Shown: positions 1-8,097 of the stretch, one piece after another
Layout of the letters: every line of letters starts with the position of its first letter
Numbering within the stretch: the stretch's first letter is position 1
Assembly (NCBI GenBank): GCA_963707515.1
Contig: CAVPQI010000001.1
Location: 1,426,001 to 1,490,000, forward strand
DNA from: Sva-07 sp963707515
Lineage (GTDB): Bacteria > Actinomycetota > Acidimicrobiia > Acidimicrobiales > Ilumatobacteraceae
Length of the DNA stretch: 64,000 nucleotides
Reading direction: 5' to 3'
Made by a program: the position numbers and the translations under genes
The notes under the pieces: generated by a model
Database searches by the model: none
Seen by the model: only the letters and a program-made list of their open reading frames with translations
What the model was told of the DNA's origin: nothing

Positions 1-711
1 GCGGTGACGGGAGGCGACGTGCCCGCTCGAGATCGGCGACCTCGTCGTGTCGCTGGTCGAGGATGCCGGCGCGATCGGTCCACCAGAAGATGTCGCGGCC
101 GCGGTAGGTGCGCGGCATGCGGACGTGCTCGCCGACGGCCAGGGTCACGGGATGGCCGGCGCGTCGGATCTCGTCCGCGAGCTGCGCTCCCGACGCCGAT
201 GCCCCGACGACGAGCACGCCGCCCGGGGCGAGGTCGTCGGCGCGTCGGTACGTCATCGGCGTCAGCACCGCCACGCCGGCAGGCACCCGGGAGGCGACGG
301 GCGGCAGTCGCGCCCGGCTGCAGAAGCCGCTGGCGACGACCACCGCGGCGCACCGCCACGTGCCGCGGTCGGTGATCACGTCGTAGCCGTCGCGCGCCCG
401 CGCCGCCCGGAGCACCGTCGTGCCCGCCTCGATCGGCGCGGCGATCGACCGTCGCGTACGTCCGCGAGGCGGGCTGCCAGCGCCGACCCGCTCAGGAAGC
501 CGTCGGGGTCGTCGCCGCGGTACGGCATCCCGGGCAGGTCGAGCAGCCAGTTCGGTGTCAGCAGCGTCAACGAGTCCCAGCGACCGGTGGTCCACGCGCT
601 GGCCACGTCGCCCCGCTCGACGACGACGTGGTCGATCGAGCGCTCGCTGAGCCGGCGGCTGATCGCCAACCCGGAGTGGCCGGCACCGATGACGACGACG
701 GTGGTCCTCAC
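1..711 (-). pseudogene. Flavin-dependent oxidoreductase (FMO-like), frameshifted, 3' end off window
   Basis: This is the N-terminal and central part of an FAD/NAD(P)-binding monooxygenase-type enzyme; its C-terminus lies beyond base 1. The start at 711 opens with VVIGAGHSGLAISRRL, a GxGxxG dinucleotide-binding motif, followed by a PNWLLDLPG segment typical of the family. The reading frame is lost near 440-470. The continuation (IEAGTTVLRA, then a second glycine-rich motif VLVVGASASGAQLADEI) lies in another frame with no other damage, so one indel separates two good halves. It is the last gene of a four-gene leftward operon, 13 bp after an OsmC gene. Substrate unknown. The indel may be a sequence error. 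Confidence 0.75.
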
Positions 712-724
712 GCTCGCACCGGTG

Positions 725-1297
725 TCAGGGGACGACGACGGTGACGTTCGTCGGGTTGGTGACGATGTCGAACACGGCGGAGCGCTTCTGCGACTGGGCG
801 ACGAGCGCCTCGATGTCGTCGTGCGAGGCGTCGGCGTCGATGTAGAAGCGGATGCGGATGCCGTCGAAGCCGTTGCGCACGTCGGGGTCGGCGCCGAGGA
901 TGCCGAGCACGTTCATGTCCCCCTCGATCGAGGCGGTGACCGAACGCAGCTGGATCTGGCGGTGCTGGGCCACCGCCGCGACGCCTGCCGTGAGGCAGCC
1001 GGCGAGGGCGACGAGGACGTGTTCGACCGGTGTGGCTCCGAGATCCTGGGAGGCGAAGCACTCGGGATGGTCGGTGTCGAAGCTGAACGTCGTGGTGTGC
1101 TTCTGCTCCTGGCCGAGGCCGGCGAATCCTTCCACCGTGGAGGTGCTGTGGGTGCCGTGGACCCACGTGCACGTCGCCCTCCAGGTGAACTCGGCGGCCT
1201 CGGGGGCCGCCGACAGCGCGTCGCGTGCGGCGAGCAGGGCCGCCGTGTCGACGCCGTTGTCGACGGGTGTGTCGATGGATGTGTCGGTGATGGTCAT
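725..1297 (-). CDS. OsmC family protein (peroxide/thiol-stress type)
   Basis: 190 residues. OsmC/Ohr proteins use two cysteines to reduce organic hydroperoxides or handle reactive sulfur and acyl-thiol species in the cytoplasm. Both expected cysteines are visible, Cys80 in HPECFAS and Cys101 in ALAGCLT, the second in the central helix motif. The N-terminal 35 residues are a low-complexity extension. It sits between a methyltransferase (upstream, 51 bp) and a flavin oxidoreductase (downstream) in one leftward operon that also holds a second OsmC paralogue. The true substrate is not visible from sequence. Confidence 0.88.
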   Translation of the reverse strand: MTITDTSIDTPVDNGVDTAALLAARDALSAAPEAAEFTWRATCTWVHGTHSTSTVEGFAGLGQEQKHTTTFSFDTDHPECFASQDLGATPVEHVLVALAGCLTAGVAAVAQHRQIQLRSVTASIEGDMNVLGILGADPDVRNGFDGIRIRFYIDADASHDDIEALVAQSQKRSAVFDIVTNPTNVTVVVP

Positions 1298-1348
1298 GGG
1301 TGTTGCTCCTTGCTGTTGCGGGATCGTGGTGTGGGATCGTGGTGCGGG

Positions 1349-2173
1349 TCACGTGGGGGTTCGGATCGCCGTGGCGATCACGAACTCGCCGGGGATGCGG
1401 TAGCCGCCGTCGGCGGTGCGGAACGGGGCGATCGAGTCGAGGTAGTCGCGGTGGGCCGAAGCCCGTGTCGCCGCGTCGAAGCGACCGGAGGCGAGGGCGA
1501 CCGGCCCGGCGACGAACGCCGCGTCCAGTGCCTCGTCGTCGCCGGGGTAGTCGAGCGTCACGGCGATGCGGCGTTCGACGACGTCCGCGAAGCCGGCGCG
1601 GGTGAGCGACGAGGCGAGCACCGACGGCGCGCCGAGGGCGAAGAACATCGGGCAGACATCGCTGGAGACTCGTTCGTCGACCACCGCGAACAGCCCGGCC
1701 CAACCGCAGTTGCGGCGCTCCCCCCACACCGCCACGGCGACCCGACCGCTCGGGCGGAGCACGCGGCACATCTCCGAGAGGGCGCACACCGGGTCGGGCA
1801 CGTACATCAGGCCGAGGGCGCACACGGCGACGTCGAACGGTCCGGGCACGGTGAGGTCCTCGGCGCCGCAGCATGCGGTGGTGACGTTGTCGATCCCGGC
1901 GGCGGCGGCACCGGCCGCCGTCAGGGCGACCATCGTCGCCGAGAGGTCGGTCGCCACGACTCGCCCCTCGGGTCCGACGGCGCGGGCGGCGGCGAACGTC
2001 ACCAGTCCCGTCCCGCAGGCGACGTCGATCACCTCCTCGCCGGCGGCGAGGTGTGCCGCGTCGAGGAGCGCCGAGTGCGCCGGCTCGAGCTGCTCTCGCC
2101 ACCCGCCCTCGTAGGCGGTCGCGGCGTGGTCCCACCCGCGACGTTGGACCAGTCGCTGCCGTCGCGCCTCCAT
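1349..2173 (-). CDS. Class I SAM-dependent methyltransferase
   Basis: 274 residues with a UbiE/Methyltransf_11-like Rossmann fold. Motif I is VIDVACGTG (about residues 48-57), the acidic loop is ATDLSATM, and motif IV is FDVAVCALGLMYVPDP. The start codon overlaps the stop of the upstream OsmC gene (ATGA), so the two are probably translationally coupled. The substrate cannot be read from the sequence; the neighbouring OsmC and flavin enzyme genes suggest a stress or small-molecule modification role (inference). Confidence 0.85.
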   Translation of the reverse strand: MEARRQRLVQRRGWDHAATAYEGGWREQLEPAHSALLDAAHLAAGEEVIDVACGTGLVTFAAARAVGPEGRVVATDLSATMVALTAAGAAAAGIDNVTTACCGAEDLTVPGPFDVAVCALGLMYVPDPVCALSEMCRVLRPSGRVAVAVWGERRNCGWAGLFAVVDERVSSDVCPMFFALGAPSVLASSLTRAGFADVVERRIAVTLDYPGDDEALDAAFVAGPVALASGRFDAATRASAHRDYLDSIAPFRTADGGYRIPGEFVIATAIRTPT

Positions 2174-2781
2174 CAGGTTCCGCCTCCCACGATCGTCAGT
2201 GAGCGCTGGACCGAGTCCGCAGCGAGCGCATCGAGCACGGGACTCAGCTGGTCGGCCGCGGCGACGACGCGCCGCACGTCGGCCTCGTCGGCATCGCTCT
2301 CGATCTCGACGTGGCAGCGGATCTCGGAGAAGCCGGGGCGGGCGCGGGCGTCGGCGAGGAGCATGCCGGCGATCGCCGAGTCGGTCTCGACGACGACACG
2401 GATCGCGCCGATCGGGACGCCGAGCCTGGCGGCGCGCAGCCGGTACCCGATCGCCAGGCAGCTGCCCAACGCAGCACGCAGGAGTGCCGATGGGGAGGCC
2501 GCCGTGGCGGACCCGCCGAGTGCCGCCGGAAGATCGGTGTCGATCCGGTGGTCACCCTCGACGGTCGTGCAGGCGATGCCACTCGTCGTCACGGTCGTCG
2601 AGCACCGGGTGACGTGTCCGAAGTCCGGGTTGCGTGCGAGCGCCGTCTCCAGGCGGCGGAGCGCGTGCGCCACGTGCGCCGGGCTGCCGTTGGAATCGAG
2701 CGTGTTGAAGCTGTCCACGGGTCGCACGATGCGCAGGTCGTCGGATGCGGCGCATCCGGCAGCCGCCGCGTTGTCGCCCAT
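2173..2781 (-). CDS. OsmC family protein, second paralogue
   Basis: 202 residues, starting at the ATG at 2781. The C-terminal OsmC cysteine is present in GSCLA (Cys108), and the DADEADVRRVVAAADQLSPV segment matches the family C-terminus. At the position of the first family cysteine, just before the central helix, I see no cysteine (ATAASPSALLRAALGSC), so this copy may not be a two-cysteine peroxidase. A Cys-Thr at 71-72 lies elsewhere. It is the first gene of the leftward operon and overlaps the methyltransferase start. Upstream is the intergenic region shared with the LAL regulator. Confidence 0.8.
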   Translation of the reverse strand: MGDNAAAAGCAASDDLRIVRPVDSFNTLDSNGSPAHVAHALRRLETALARNPDFGHVTRCSTTVTTSGIACTTVEGDHRIDTDLPAALGGSATAASPSALLRAALGSCLAIGYRLRAARLGVPIGAIRVVVETDSAIAGMLLADARARPGFSEIRCHVEIESDADEADVRRVVAAADQLSPVLDALAADSVQRSLTIVGGGT

Positions 2782-2783
2782 CG

Positions 2784-2825
2784 GCCACCTCAGATCCGCG
2801 CACCGCCACCTCAGATCTCGCACCC
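2784..2825. promoter_or_regulatory. Tandem 21-bp direct repeat between divergent genes
   Basis: GCCACCTCAGATC occurs at 2784-2796 and again at 2805-2817, exactly 21 bp apart (two helical turns). Similar CGCACC tails make two near-complete 21-bp units. The repeats lie in the 73-bp gap between the OsmC operon (leftward) and the LAL regulator (rightward). A spacing of two turns on one DNA face fits a regulator-binding site, possibly for the adjacent LuxR protein (inference). Confidence 0.5.
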
Positions 2826-2854
2826 CGCCGCCGATCGGGCGCGATGATGGGCGC

Positions 2855-5764
2855 GTGTCGAGGCGCGTCTCGAGCGGCCGCCTGGTCGGTCGCACTCGCG
2901 AGTTGGACCGTGCGCTGGCGGTGCTGCGCGACGACGGCCACGCGGCGACGACACGGATCATCCTCATCGCCGGTGAGGCCGGCATCGGCAAGACGCGGCT
3001 GCTCGACGAGGTGCTCGCCCAGGCCCGCCGTCTCGGTGGGCTCACCGCGTGTGGCCGCTGTGTCGAACACGGCGGCGAGATCCGACCGCTGACGGCGTTC
3101 GTCGACCTGCTCACCGACCTCGCGGCGATGACGTCGCCGGCGGTCGTCGACGCCTATCCCGACCTGTCGCCGCTCGTGTCGGGTCGGTCGGCGGCGGGAT
3201 CGACCGCGTTGGCGAGCGATCCCGCACGCCTGTTCCAGCAGGTGCCGGCGCTGCTGGCCGACGTCGCCCGGGGCGGACGGTTGACCGTGGCGGTCGAGGA
3301 CATCCACTGGGCTGACCGCACCAGCCGCGCCCTCATCGCCGAGCTGGCGCGCGCCCGTCATCTCGAGCACGTGACGTTGATCGCCACGTTCCGCAGCGAC
3401 GAGCTGCATCGCCGACATCCGCTGTTGCCGCTGCTCGCCGACCTCGAACAAGTCGGTCGACCCGAGCGGATCGAACTCGGACCCCTCGACGACGACGACA
3501 TCGTGGCGCTCGCCGGCGACGTGCTCGATCATCCGTTGGCGGACGAGGCGCGCCGGCAGCTGGTGCGTCGCAGTGGCGGTAACCCGTTCTACGCCGAAGA
3601 GCTCCTCGCCTCGGGCGACGACGCCACCCAGCTCCCCGCCGGTGTTCGGCACGTGATCCTCGCCCGGGCGCAGCGCCTCACGCCCGACGCCATGCGCTGC
3701 CTCGACGCGGCGTCGACGCTCGCCGCGCCGATCGGTGCCGACGTCTTGCAGGTGACGACGGCGATGGACGGTGCGCAGTTCCGGGCGGCGATCGACGCCG
3801 TCTGCCGCGAACGTCTGCTGGTCGACCTCGCCGGCTCGCTCCGCTTCCGCCACGAGCTGGTGCGCGAGGTGTTCCTCGGTGAGCTGCTCCCGGGCGAGCG
3901 GACGGCGCTGTTCGCCGCCGCGGCGGCAGCGCTCGAGCGCCTGCGTCCGGAACAGCTCGGCGAGATCGCCCGCCTGCACGTCGACGCGATGCAGCTCCCG
4001 CACGCGTTGCGAGCGTCGATCCGTGCAGGCGCCGCGGCGGAGGCGCTCGGTGCGCCGGCCGAGGCGAGCGCCCACTACGCCCGAGCCCTCGACATGTGGG
4101 GACGGATCGACGGAGCGGCGTCGTGGGCCGACGTCTCCGTCGTCGAGCTGTTGCGCCGCTCGGCGCGCGCCGCCGACCTGGCCCGCGACTTCGACCTCGC
4201 CGTCGATCTCGCCCGCCGGGCGCTCGACGCCGTCAGCGGCGATGCCGATGCCCAGCGTGGTGAGATCCTCAACGATCTCGCCGGTTACCTGTGGAACTCG
4301 GGCGCACCCGGGATGGAGGAGGTGATCGAGCAGGCGCTCGAGGTGTTGCCGCCGGAGCCGACGGTCGGGCGGGCGCAGCTCGAGATCCGCCTCGGCGGAC
4401 GGCTGGCGGCGCGGGGCGAGTACGAGGCGTCGGACGCTGCCCTGCGGCGAGCCGCCGAGATGGCGGTGCGACTCGGCGAGCGGGGCATCGAGGCCAACGC
4501 CATCGCCCACATCGGCTACCACCGCGCCGAGCTCGGTGACGAGGAGGTACTGGCGCGGATCCGGCACGGCCTGGCGCTGGCGCTGTCTGCCGACGACGGC
4601 TACGCCATCGTGCGCATCTGCATCAACCTCAGCAACGCCCTGGTGTTCCTCGGCCGCTTCGAGGAGGTCGCCGAGCTGTACGGGCCGGGTGTCTCGGCCG
4701 CCGAACGCCACGGCCTGATGCCGACGTTCGGGATCCTGTTCCAGGGCAACGTGATCGAGGCGCTGGAGGCGCTCGGGCGGTGGGACGAGGCCGGCGCCAT
4801 CGTCGACGACGTCGAGCGGCGGATGAGCGCCGACAGCCTGTACCGATGGGCGTCGGCACTGAGTGGCTGGAGCCAGATCCAGGTCAACCGCGGGGAGTAC
4901 GGCCCGGCGGCGCGGACGTTCCGGCGCGGCTGGGAGCTCCACTCGACCGGCTACTACGGCGGTGAGGTCGGCCAGCTCGGCACCGGGACGATCGAGCTCG
5001 CCGCCGTGGGAGCGCTCGATCCGGTCCCCGTGTCCACGGTCGCCGGATGGCTCGACGACGTCCCGCCGGGTGAATCGACGTACGGGGCCCGGATGGTCGC
5101 CGCGGCGGCGCGCCACCTGGTGCCGCCGCGCGGTGCAGCGGGCCACGACGACGCCGTGTCGACCGTGCAGGCACTCGTCGACCGGTTGCGGTGCGTCGCC
5201 GCCGAGCAGTACCTGGTGGTTCCCACCGCACTCGATGTCTGGCTCGACGAGGCGACGGCCGAGCTCGCCGAGTCCGCCGGCGACCTCGACCCGCAGCGGT
5301 GGGCGCGGATCGACGCCACGTGGACCGGCATCGGCTGCGTCTTCCTCGCCGCCTCGGCCCGCTTCCGCCAGGCAGCGGCGCTGTTGCGCGCCGGAGGTGG
5401 CCGGGCGGCGGGTGAACGGGCGGCGGCGCGAGATCTGCTGGTCGCCGCCGAACGGACCGCACGCCAGCTCCGTGCCGACCCGCTGCTCGGCCAGATCACC
5501 GAGCTCGCACAGCGGGCCCGGCTCGACCTCGACCGCCGCCCAGCCGTCGACATCGACCAGGAGCCGGCGTCGCCGCTCGGCCTGACCCGGCGCGAGACCG
5601 AGGTGCTGCGCCTCGTCACCCTCGGCCGGTCGAACGCCGAGGTCGGCGAGGCGCTGTACATCAGCACGAAGACGGCGAGCGTGCACGTCTCCAACATCCT
5701 CCGCAAGCTCGGCGCGACCAACCGCATCGAGGCTGCCGCGATCGCTCGCCGACACCGGCTCTGA
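2855..5764 (+). CDS. LAL-type LuxR family transcriptional regulator (ATPase-TPR-HTH)
   Basis: 969 residues from a GTG start at 2855. An N-terminal AAA/NB-ARC-like ATPase has Walker A GEAGIGKTRLL (about 40-50) and Walker B LTVAVEDIHWAD. A long helical TPR-like middle follows. A C-terminal LuxR HTH begins at LTRRETEVLRLVTLGRSNAE and ends in the DNA-recognition segment KTASVHVSNILRKLGATNR. Large ATP-binding LuxR regulators usually activate a nearby operon on ligand sensing. The divergent OsmC/methyltransferase operon, sharing a 73-bp promoter region with a 21-bp tandem repeat, is the obvious candidate target (inference). The reading frame extends far upstream of the GTG, but that part is antisense to the operon and is not protein-like. 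Confidence 0.92.
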   Translation: MSRRVSSGRLVGRTRELDRALAVLRDDGHAATTRIILIAGEAGIGKTRLLDEVLAQARRLGGLTACGRCVEHGGEIRPLTAFVDLLTDLAAMTSPAVVDAYPDLSPLVSGRSAAGSTALASDPARLFQQVPALLADVARGGRLTVAVEDIHWADRTSRALIAELARARHLEHVTLIATFRSDELHRRHPLLPLLADLEQVGRPERIELGPLDDDDIVALAGDVLDHPLADEARRQLVRRSGGNPFYAEELLASGDDATQLPAGVRHVILARAQRLTPDAMRCLDAASTLAAPIGADVLQVTTAMDGAQFRAAIDAVCRERLLVDLAGSLRFRHELVREVFLGELLPGERTALFAAAAAALERLRPEQLGEIARLHVDAMQLPHALRASIRAGAAAEALGAPAEASAHYARALDMWGRIDGAASWADVSVVELLRRSARAADLARDFDLAVDLARRALDAVSGDADAQRGEILNDLAGYLWNSGAPGMEEVIEQALEVLPPEPTVGRAQLEIRLGGRLAARGEYEASDAALRRAAEMAVRLGERGIEANAIAHIGYHRAELGDEEVLARIRHGLALALSADDGYAIVRICINLSNALVFLGRFEEVAELYGPGVSAAERHGLMPTFGILFQGNVIEALEALGRWDEAGAIVDDVERRMSADSLYRWASALSGWSQIQVNRGEYGPAARTFRRGWELHSTGYYGGEVGQLGTGTIELAAVGALDPVPVSTVAGWLDDVPPGESTYGARMVAAAARHLVPPRGAAGHDDAVSTVQALVDRLRCVAAEQYLVVPTALDVWLDEATAELAESAGDLDPQRWARIDATWTGIGCVFLAASARFRQAAALLRAGGGRAAGERAAARDLLVAAERTARQLRADPLLGQITELAQRARLDLDRRPAVDIDQEPASPLGLTRRETEVLRLVTLGRSNAEVGEALYISTKTASVHVSNILRKLGATNRIEAAAIARRHRL

Positions 5765-5772
5765 GGGCGCCG

Positions 5773-7239
5773 TCAGGGTGGCCGTCGGGTGGCTGTGGCG
5801 GCGGCCGGAAGCGTCACCGTGAACCGCGCCCCGCCGAGCGGTGAGTCGCCGGCGGTCACGGTGCCACCGTGGGCGTCGACGATGGCGGCGACGATCGACA
5901 GGCCGAGGCCGGCACCGCCGGGTCGCGTCCGCGACCGCTCGGAGCGGAAGAACCGATCGAAGACGTGGACGGCATCGTCGGGGTCGATGCCGGGGCCGTC
6001 GTCGTCGACCGTCACCACCACCGTGCCATCGACCGGGTGCACGGCGACCTCCACGCGGGTGCCCGCCGGCGTGTGGGCGCGGGCGTTGGCGAGGAGGTTG
6101 TCGACCACTCGCCGCAACGCCAGGGCGTCACCGCGGACGACCGCTGGTGCGGGCGCATCGAGCTCGATCTCGCGATCCGGGGCCACCGCACGGGCATCAC
6201 CGACGGCGACGGCGGCGAGCTCGGACAGATCGACGTGAGCACGCTCGACGTGAGCACCATCGAGGCCGGTGCCGTGTTCGTCGAGCCGAGCGAGGAGCAG
6301 GAGTGCTTCGACGAGGAGTCGCATCCGCTCCCCTTCGGCGGCGATGCGGTCGACGGCGCGATCGAGCTCGTCCGGCCCGGAGACCATCCCCGACTGGATC
6401 AACTCGGCGTAGCCGAGCACCGCGGCGAGCGGGGTCCGCAGCTCGTGGGAGGCATCGGCGACGAAGCGTCGCAGCTTCTCCTCGCTGGCGGCACGATCGG
6501 CGAACGCCCGCTCCAGCCGGTCGAGCATCGCGTTGAGTGCCGTTGCGAGGCGGGCGACGTCGTCGACGCCCTCGACGTCCACGCGTTCGTCGAGGGCGCC
6601 CGATCCGATCCGTTCCGCCGTCGCGACCATGCCCTCCAACGGGCGGGTGACGGAGGTGGCGACGAAGGCGACGACGACGACCATCACCACGCCGGCGACG
6701 ACGGCGACCAGCAGCAACACGCCGACGAGCGAGCGGATCGCCTCCTCCAGCCCGTCGAGCGGCGTGGCGACGATCAGCTGACGTCCGTCGCTGATCTGCG
6801 TCGACAGGGCCCGGTAGTCGGGGACGCCGTCGTCACCGTCGATCTCGAACGGTGTGCCGGACTGGCGGCGCAGTTCGGCGATCGAGAGGCCGGCGAGGTC
6901 GGGCAGCGGGTCGGGATCCTCGTACGGACCGGCCGGATAGGCCCACACGACACCGTCGGCGTCGATCAGCACGAGTGCCTGGTCGGAGGTCCCGACCCCC
7001 CGCTCGACCGCATCGGACAACACGTCCGGTCCGACGAGGTCGAATGCGGCGACGACCTCCTGGGCGACGCGGCGGTTGTCGGCGTCGACGTTCTCCAGGA
7101 ACTCGTCGTGGACGAGGCGGACGGCGACGAACCCGGCGACGGCGATGATGACGAAGATGATCAGCAGCACCCAGGCCGTCAGCCGCCAGCGGATGGCGAG
7201 TCGTCGGTGTGGCCGCCAGCCGGCACGGCCGCTCGTCAT
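5773..7239 (-). CDS. Sensor histidine kinase
   Basis: 488 residues. A first membrane helix lies at about 20-42 and an extracytoplasmic sensor loop at 43-165. A second helix (about 171-195) is followed by HAMP and a HisKA domain with SHELRTP (phospho-acceptor His265). The HATPase domain has VDDDGPGID and GLGLSIVAAI. It autophosphorylates and passes phosphate to the response regulator encoded just upstream: its ATG overlaps that gene's stop (positions 7236-7239). It converges on the LAL gene with only an 8-bp gap and no obvious terminator. Confidence 0.93.
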   Translation of the reverse strand: MTSGRAGWRPHRRLAIRWRLTAWVLLIIFVIIAVAGFVAVRLVHDEFLENVDADNRRVAQEVVAAFDLVGPDVLSDAVERGVGTSDQALVLIDADGVVWAYPAGPYEDPDPLPDLAGLSIAELRRQSGTPFEIDGDDGVPDYRALSTQISDGRQLIVATPLDGLEEAIRSLVGVLLLVAVVAGVVMVVVVAFVATSVTRPLEGMVATAERIGSGALDERVDVEGVDDVARLATALNAMLDRLERAFADRAASEEKLRRFVADASHELRTPLAAVLGYAELIQSGMVSGPDELDRAVDRIAAEGERMRLLVEALLLLARLDEHGTGLDGAHVERAHVDLSELAAVAVGDARAVAPDREIELDAPAPAVVRGDALALRRVVDNLLANARAHTPAGTRVEVAVHPVDGTVVVTVDDDGPGIDPDDAVHVFDRFFRSERSRTRPGGAGLGLSIVAAIVDAHGGTVTAGDSPLGGARFTVTLPAAATATRRPP

Positions 7240-7934
7240 CGGCCGTCCCGCAGCACGTACCCCACGCCGCGCACCGTCTGGATCAGCCGCGGCTCACCGA
7301 GCTTGCGGCGCAGCGACGACATGTGGGTCTCGACGAGGTTGGCGTCGCCACCGAAGTCGTACTGCCAGATGTGTTCGGCGATCTGGGTCTTCGACACAAC
7401 GCGTCCCGCGTTGACGAGCAGGTAGCGGAGCAGCTTGAACTCGGTCGGCGAGAGCACGACCTCGCGGCCACCGCGCTCGACGTGGTGGGCGCGATCGTCG
7501 AGCGAGAGGTCACCGTGGACGAGCAGGTCGGTGGCCTGCTCGCTCGGGTGCGCCCGGCGGAGGACGGCCTCGATGCGGGCGACGAGGATCTTCAGGTTGA
7601 ACGGCTTGGTGAGGTAGTCGTCGGCGCCGGTGGCGAACCCGTCGAGCGTGTCGGCCGAGGTGTCCTTGGCGGTGAGGAAGATGACCGGCGTCGTGTCGCC
7701 GCCGGCGCGCAGGCGGCGGCAGACCTCGAAGCCGTCGATGCCGGGCATCATCACGTCGAGCACCACGAGGTCGGGTGCCAGCTCGGCGATGCGGGCGAGT
7801 GCGTCGGCGCCGTCGGCCGCTTGCGCCGTCTCGTAGCCGACGAAGTCGAGGGCGGTGACGATCAGGTCGCGGATCGATTCGTCGTCGTCGACGACGAGCA
7901 CTCGACGTGGGCGGTCCGTCGTCACGGCGTCCAT
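7236..7934 (-). CDS. OmpR/PhoB-family response regulator
   Basis: 232 residues. The receiver has the acidic pair DDD (16-18), phospho-acceptor Asp60 in LVVLDVMMPG, and FLTAKD. The C-terminal winged helix has LSPTEFKLLRYLLVNAGRVV and SLRRKLG. It is the partner of the following histidine kinase. It is transcribed divergently from an MMPL exporter; the shared 163-bp region contains an exact 11-bp tandem repeat of the kind OmpR-family proteins bind, suggesting autoregulation and control of the exporter (inference). Confidence 0.94.
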   Translation of the reverse strand: MDAVTTDRPRRVLVVDDDESIRDLIVTALDFVGYETAQAADGADALARIAELAPDLVVLDVMMPGIDGFEVCRRLRAGGDTTPVIFLTAKDTSADTLDGFATGADDYLTKPFNLKILVARIEAVLRRAHPSEQATDLLVHGDLSLDDRAHHVERGGREVVLSPTEFKLLRYLLVNAGRVVSKTQIAEHIWQYDFGGDANLVETHMSSLRRKLGEPRLIQTVRGVGYVLRDGR

Positions 7935-7997
7935 CGTCGCAGGTCGCCGAGCCGGTCACTCCCGGATCGGGCGGACAATGCGTGAAGCTTGCGCTCG

Positions 7998-8019
7998 TCT
8001 CCAGGTTCTCTCCAGGTTC
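7998..8019. promoter_or_regulatory. 11-bp tandem direct repeat, probable OmpR-family operator
   Basis: TCTCCAGGTTC is present twice without a gap (7998-8008 and 8009-8019). OmpR/PhoB regulators bind as head-to-tail dimers to 11-bp direct repeats. The site lies between the response-regulator start (7934) and the MMPL start (8098). It is therefore well placed for autocontrol and for activation of the exporter. Confidence 0.6.
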
Positions 8020-8097
8020 GACCGATTGCATCGATCGCTGCGTCACGCGACGCGACCTCCCACGCCGTGCCACCTCCCATCCCCGCCAGGAGACCTG

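Noticed and set aside
47..2854. A very long plus-strand reading frame leading into the LAL regulator
   Set aside because: It is antisense to the OsmC/methyltransferase operon, has low-complexity Arg/Gly/Asp-rich composition and no domain. Real coding starts at GTG 2855.
2552..5755. A minus-strand frame of about 1,000 codons opposite the LAL gene
   Set aside because: His/Arg/Asp/Gly-rich shadow translation without domains; the plus strand holds Walker and HTH motifs.
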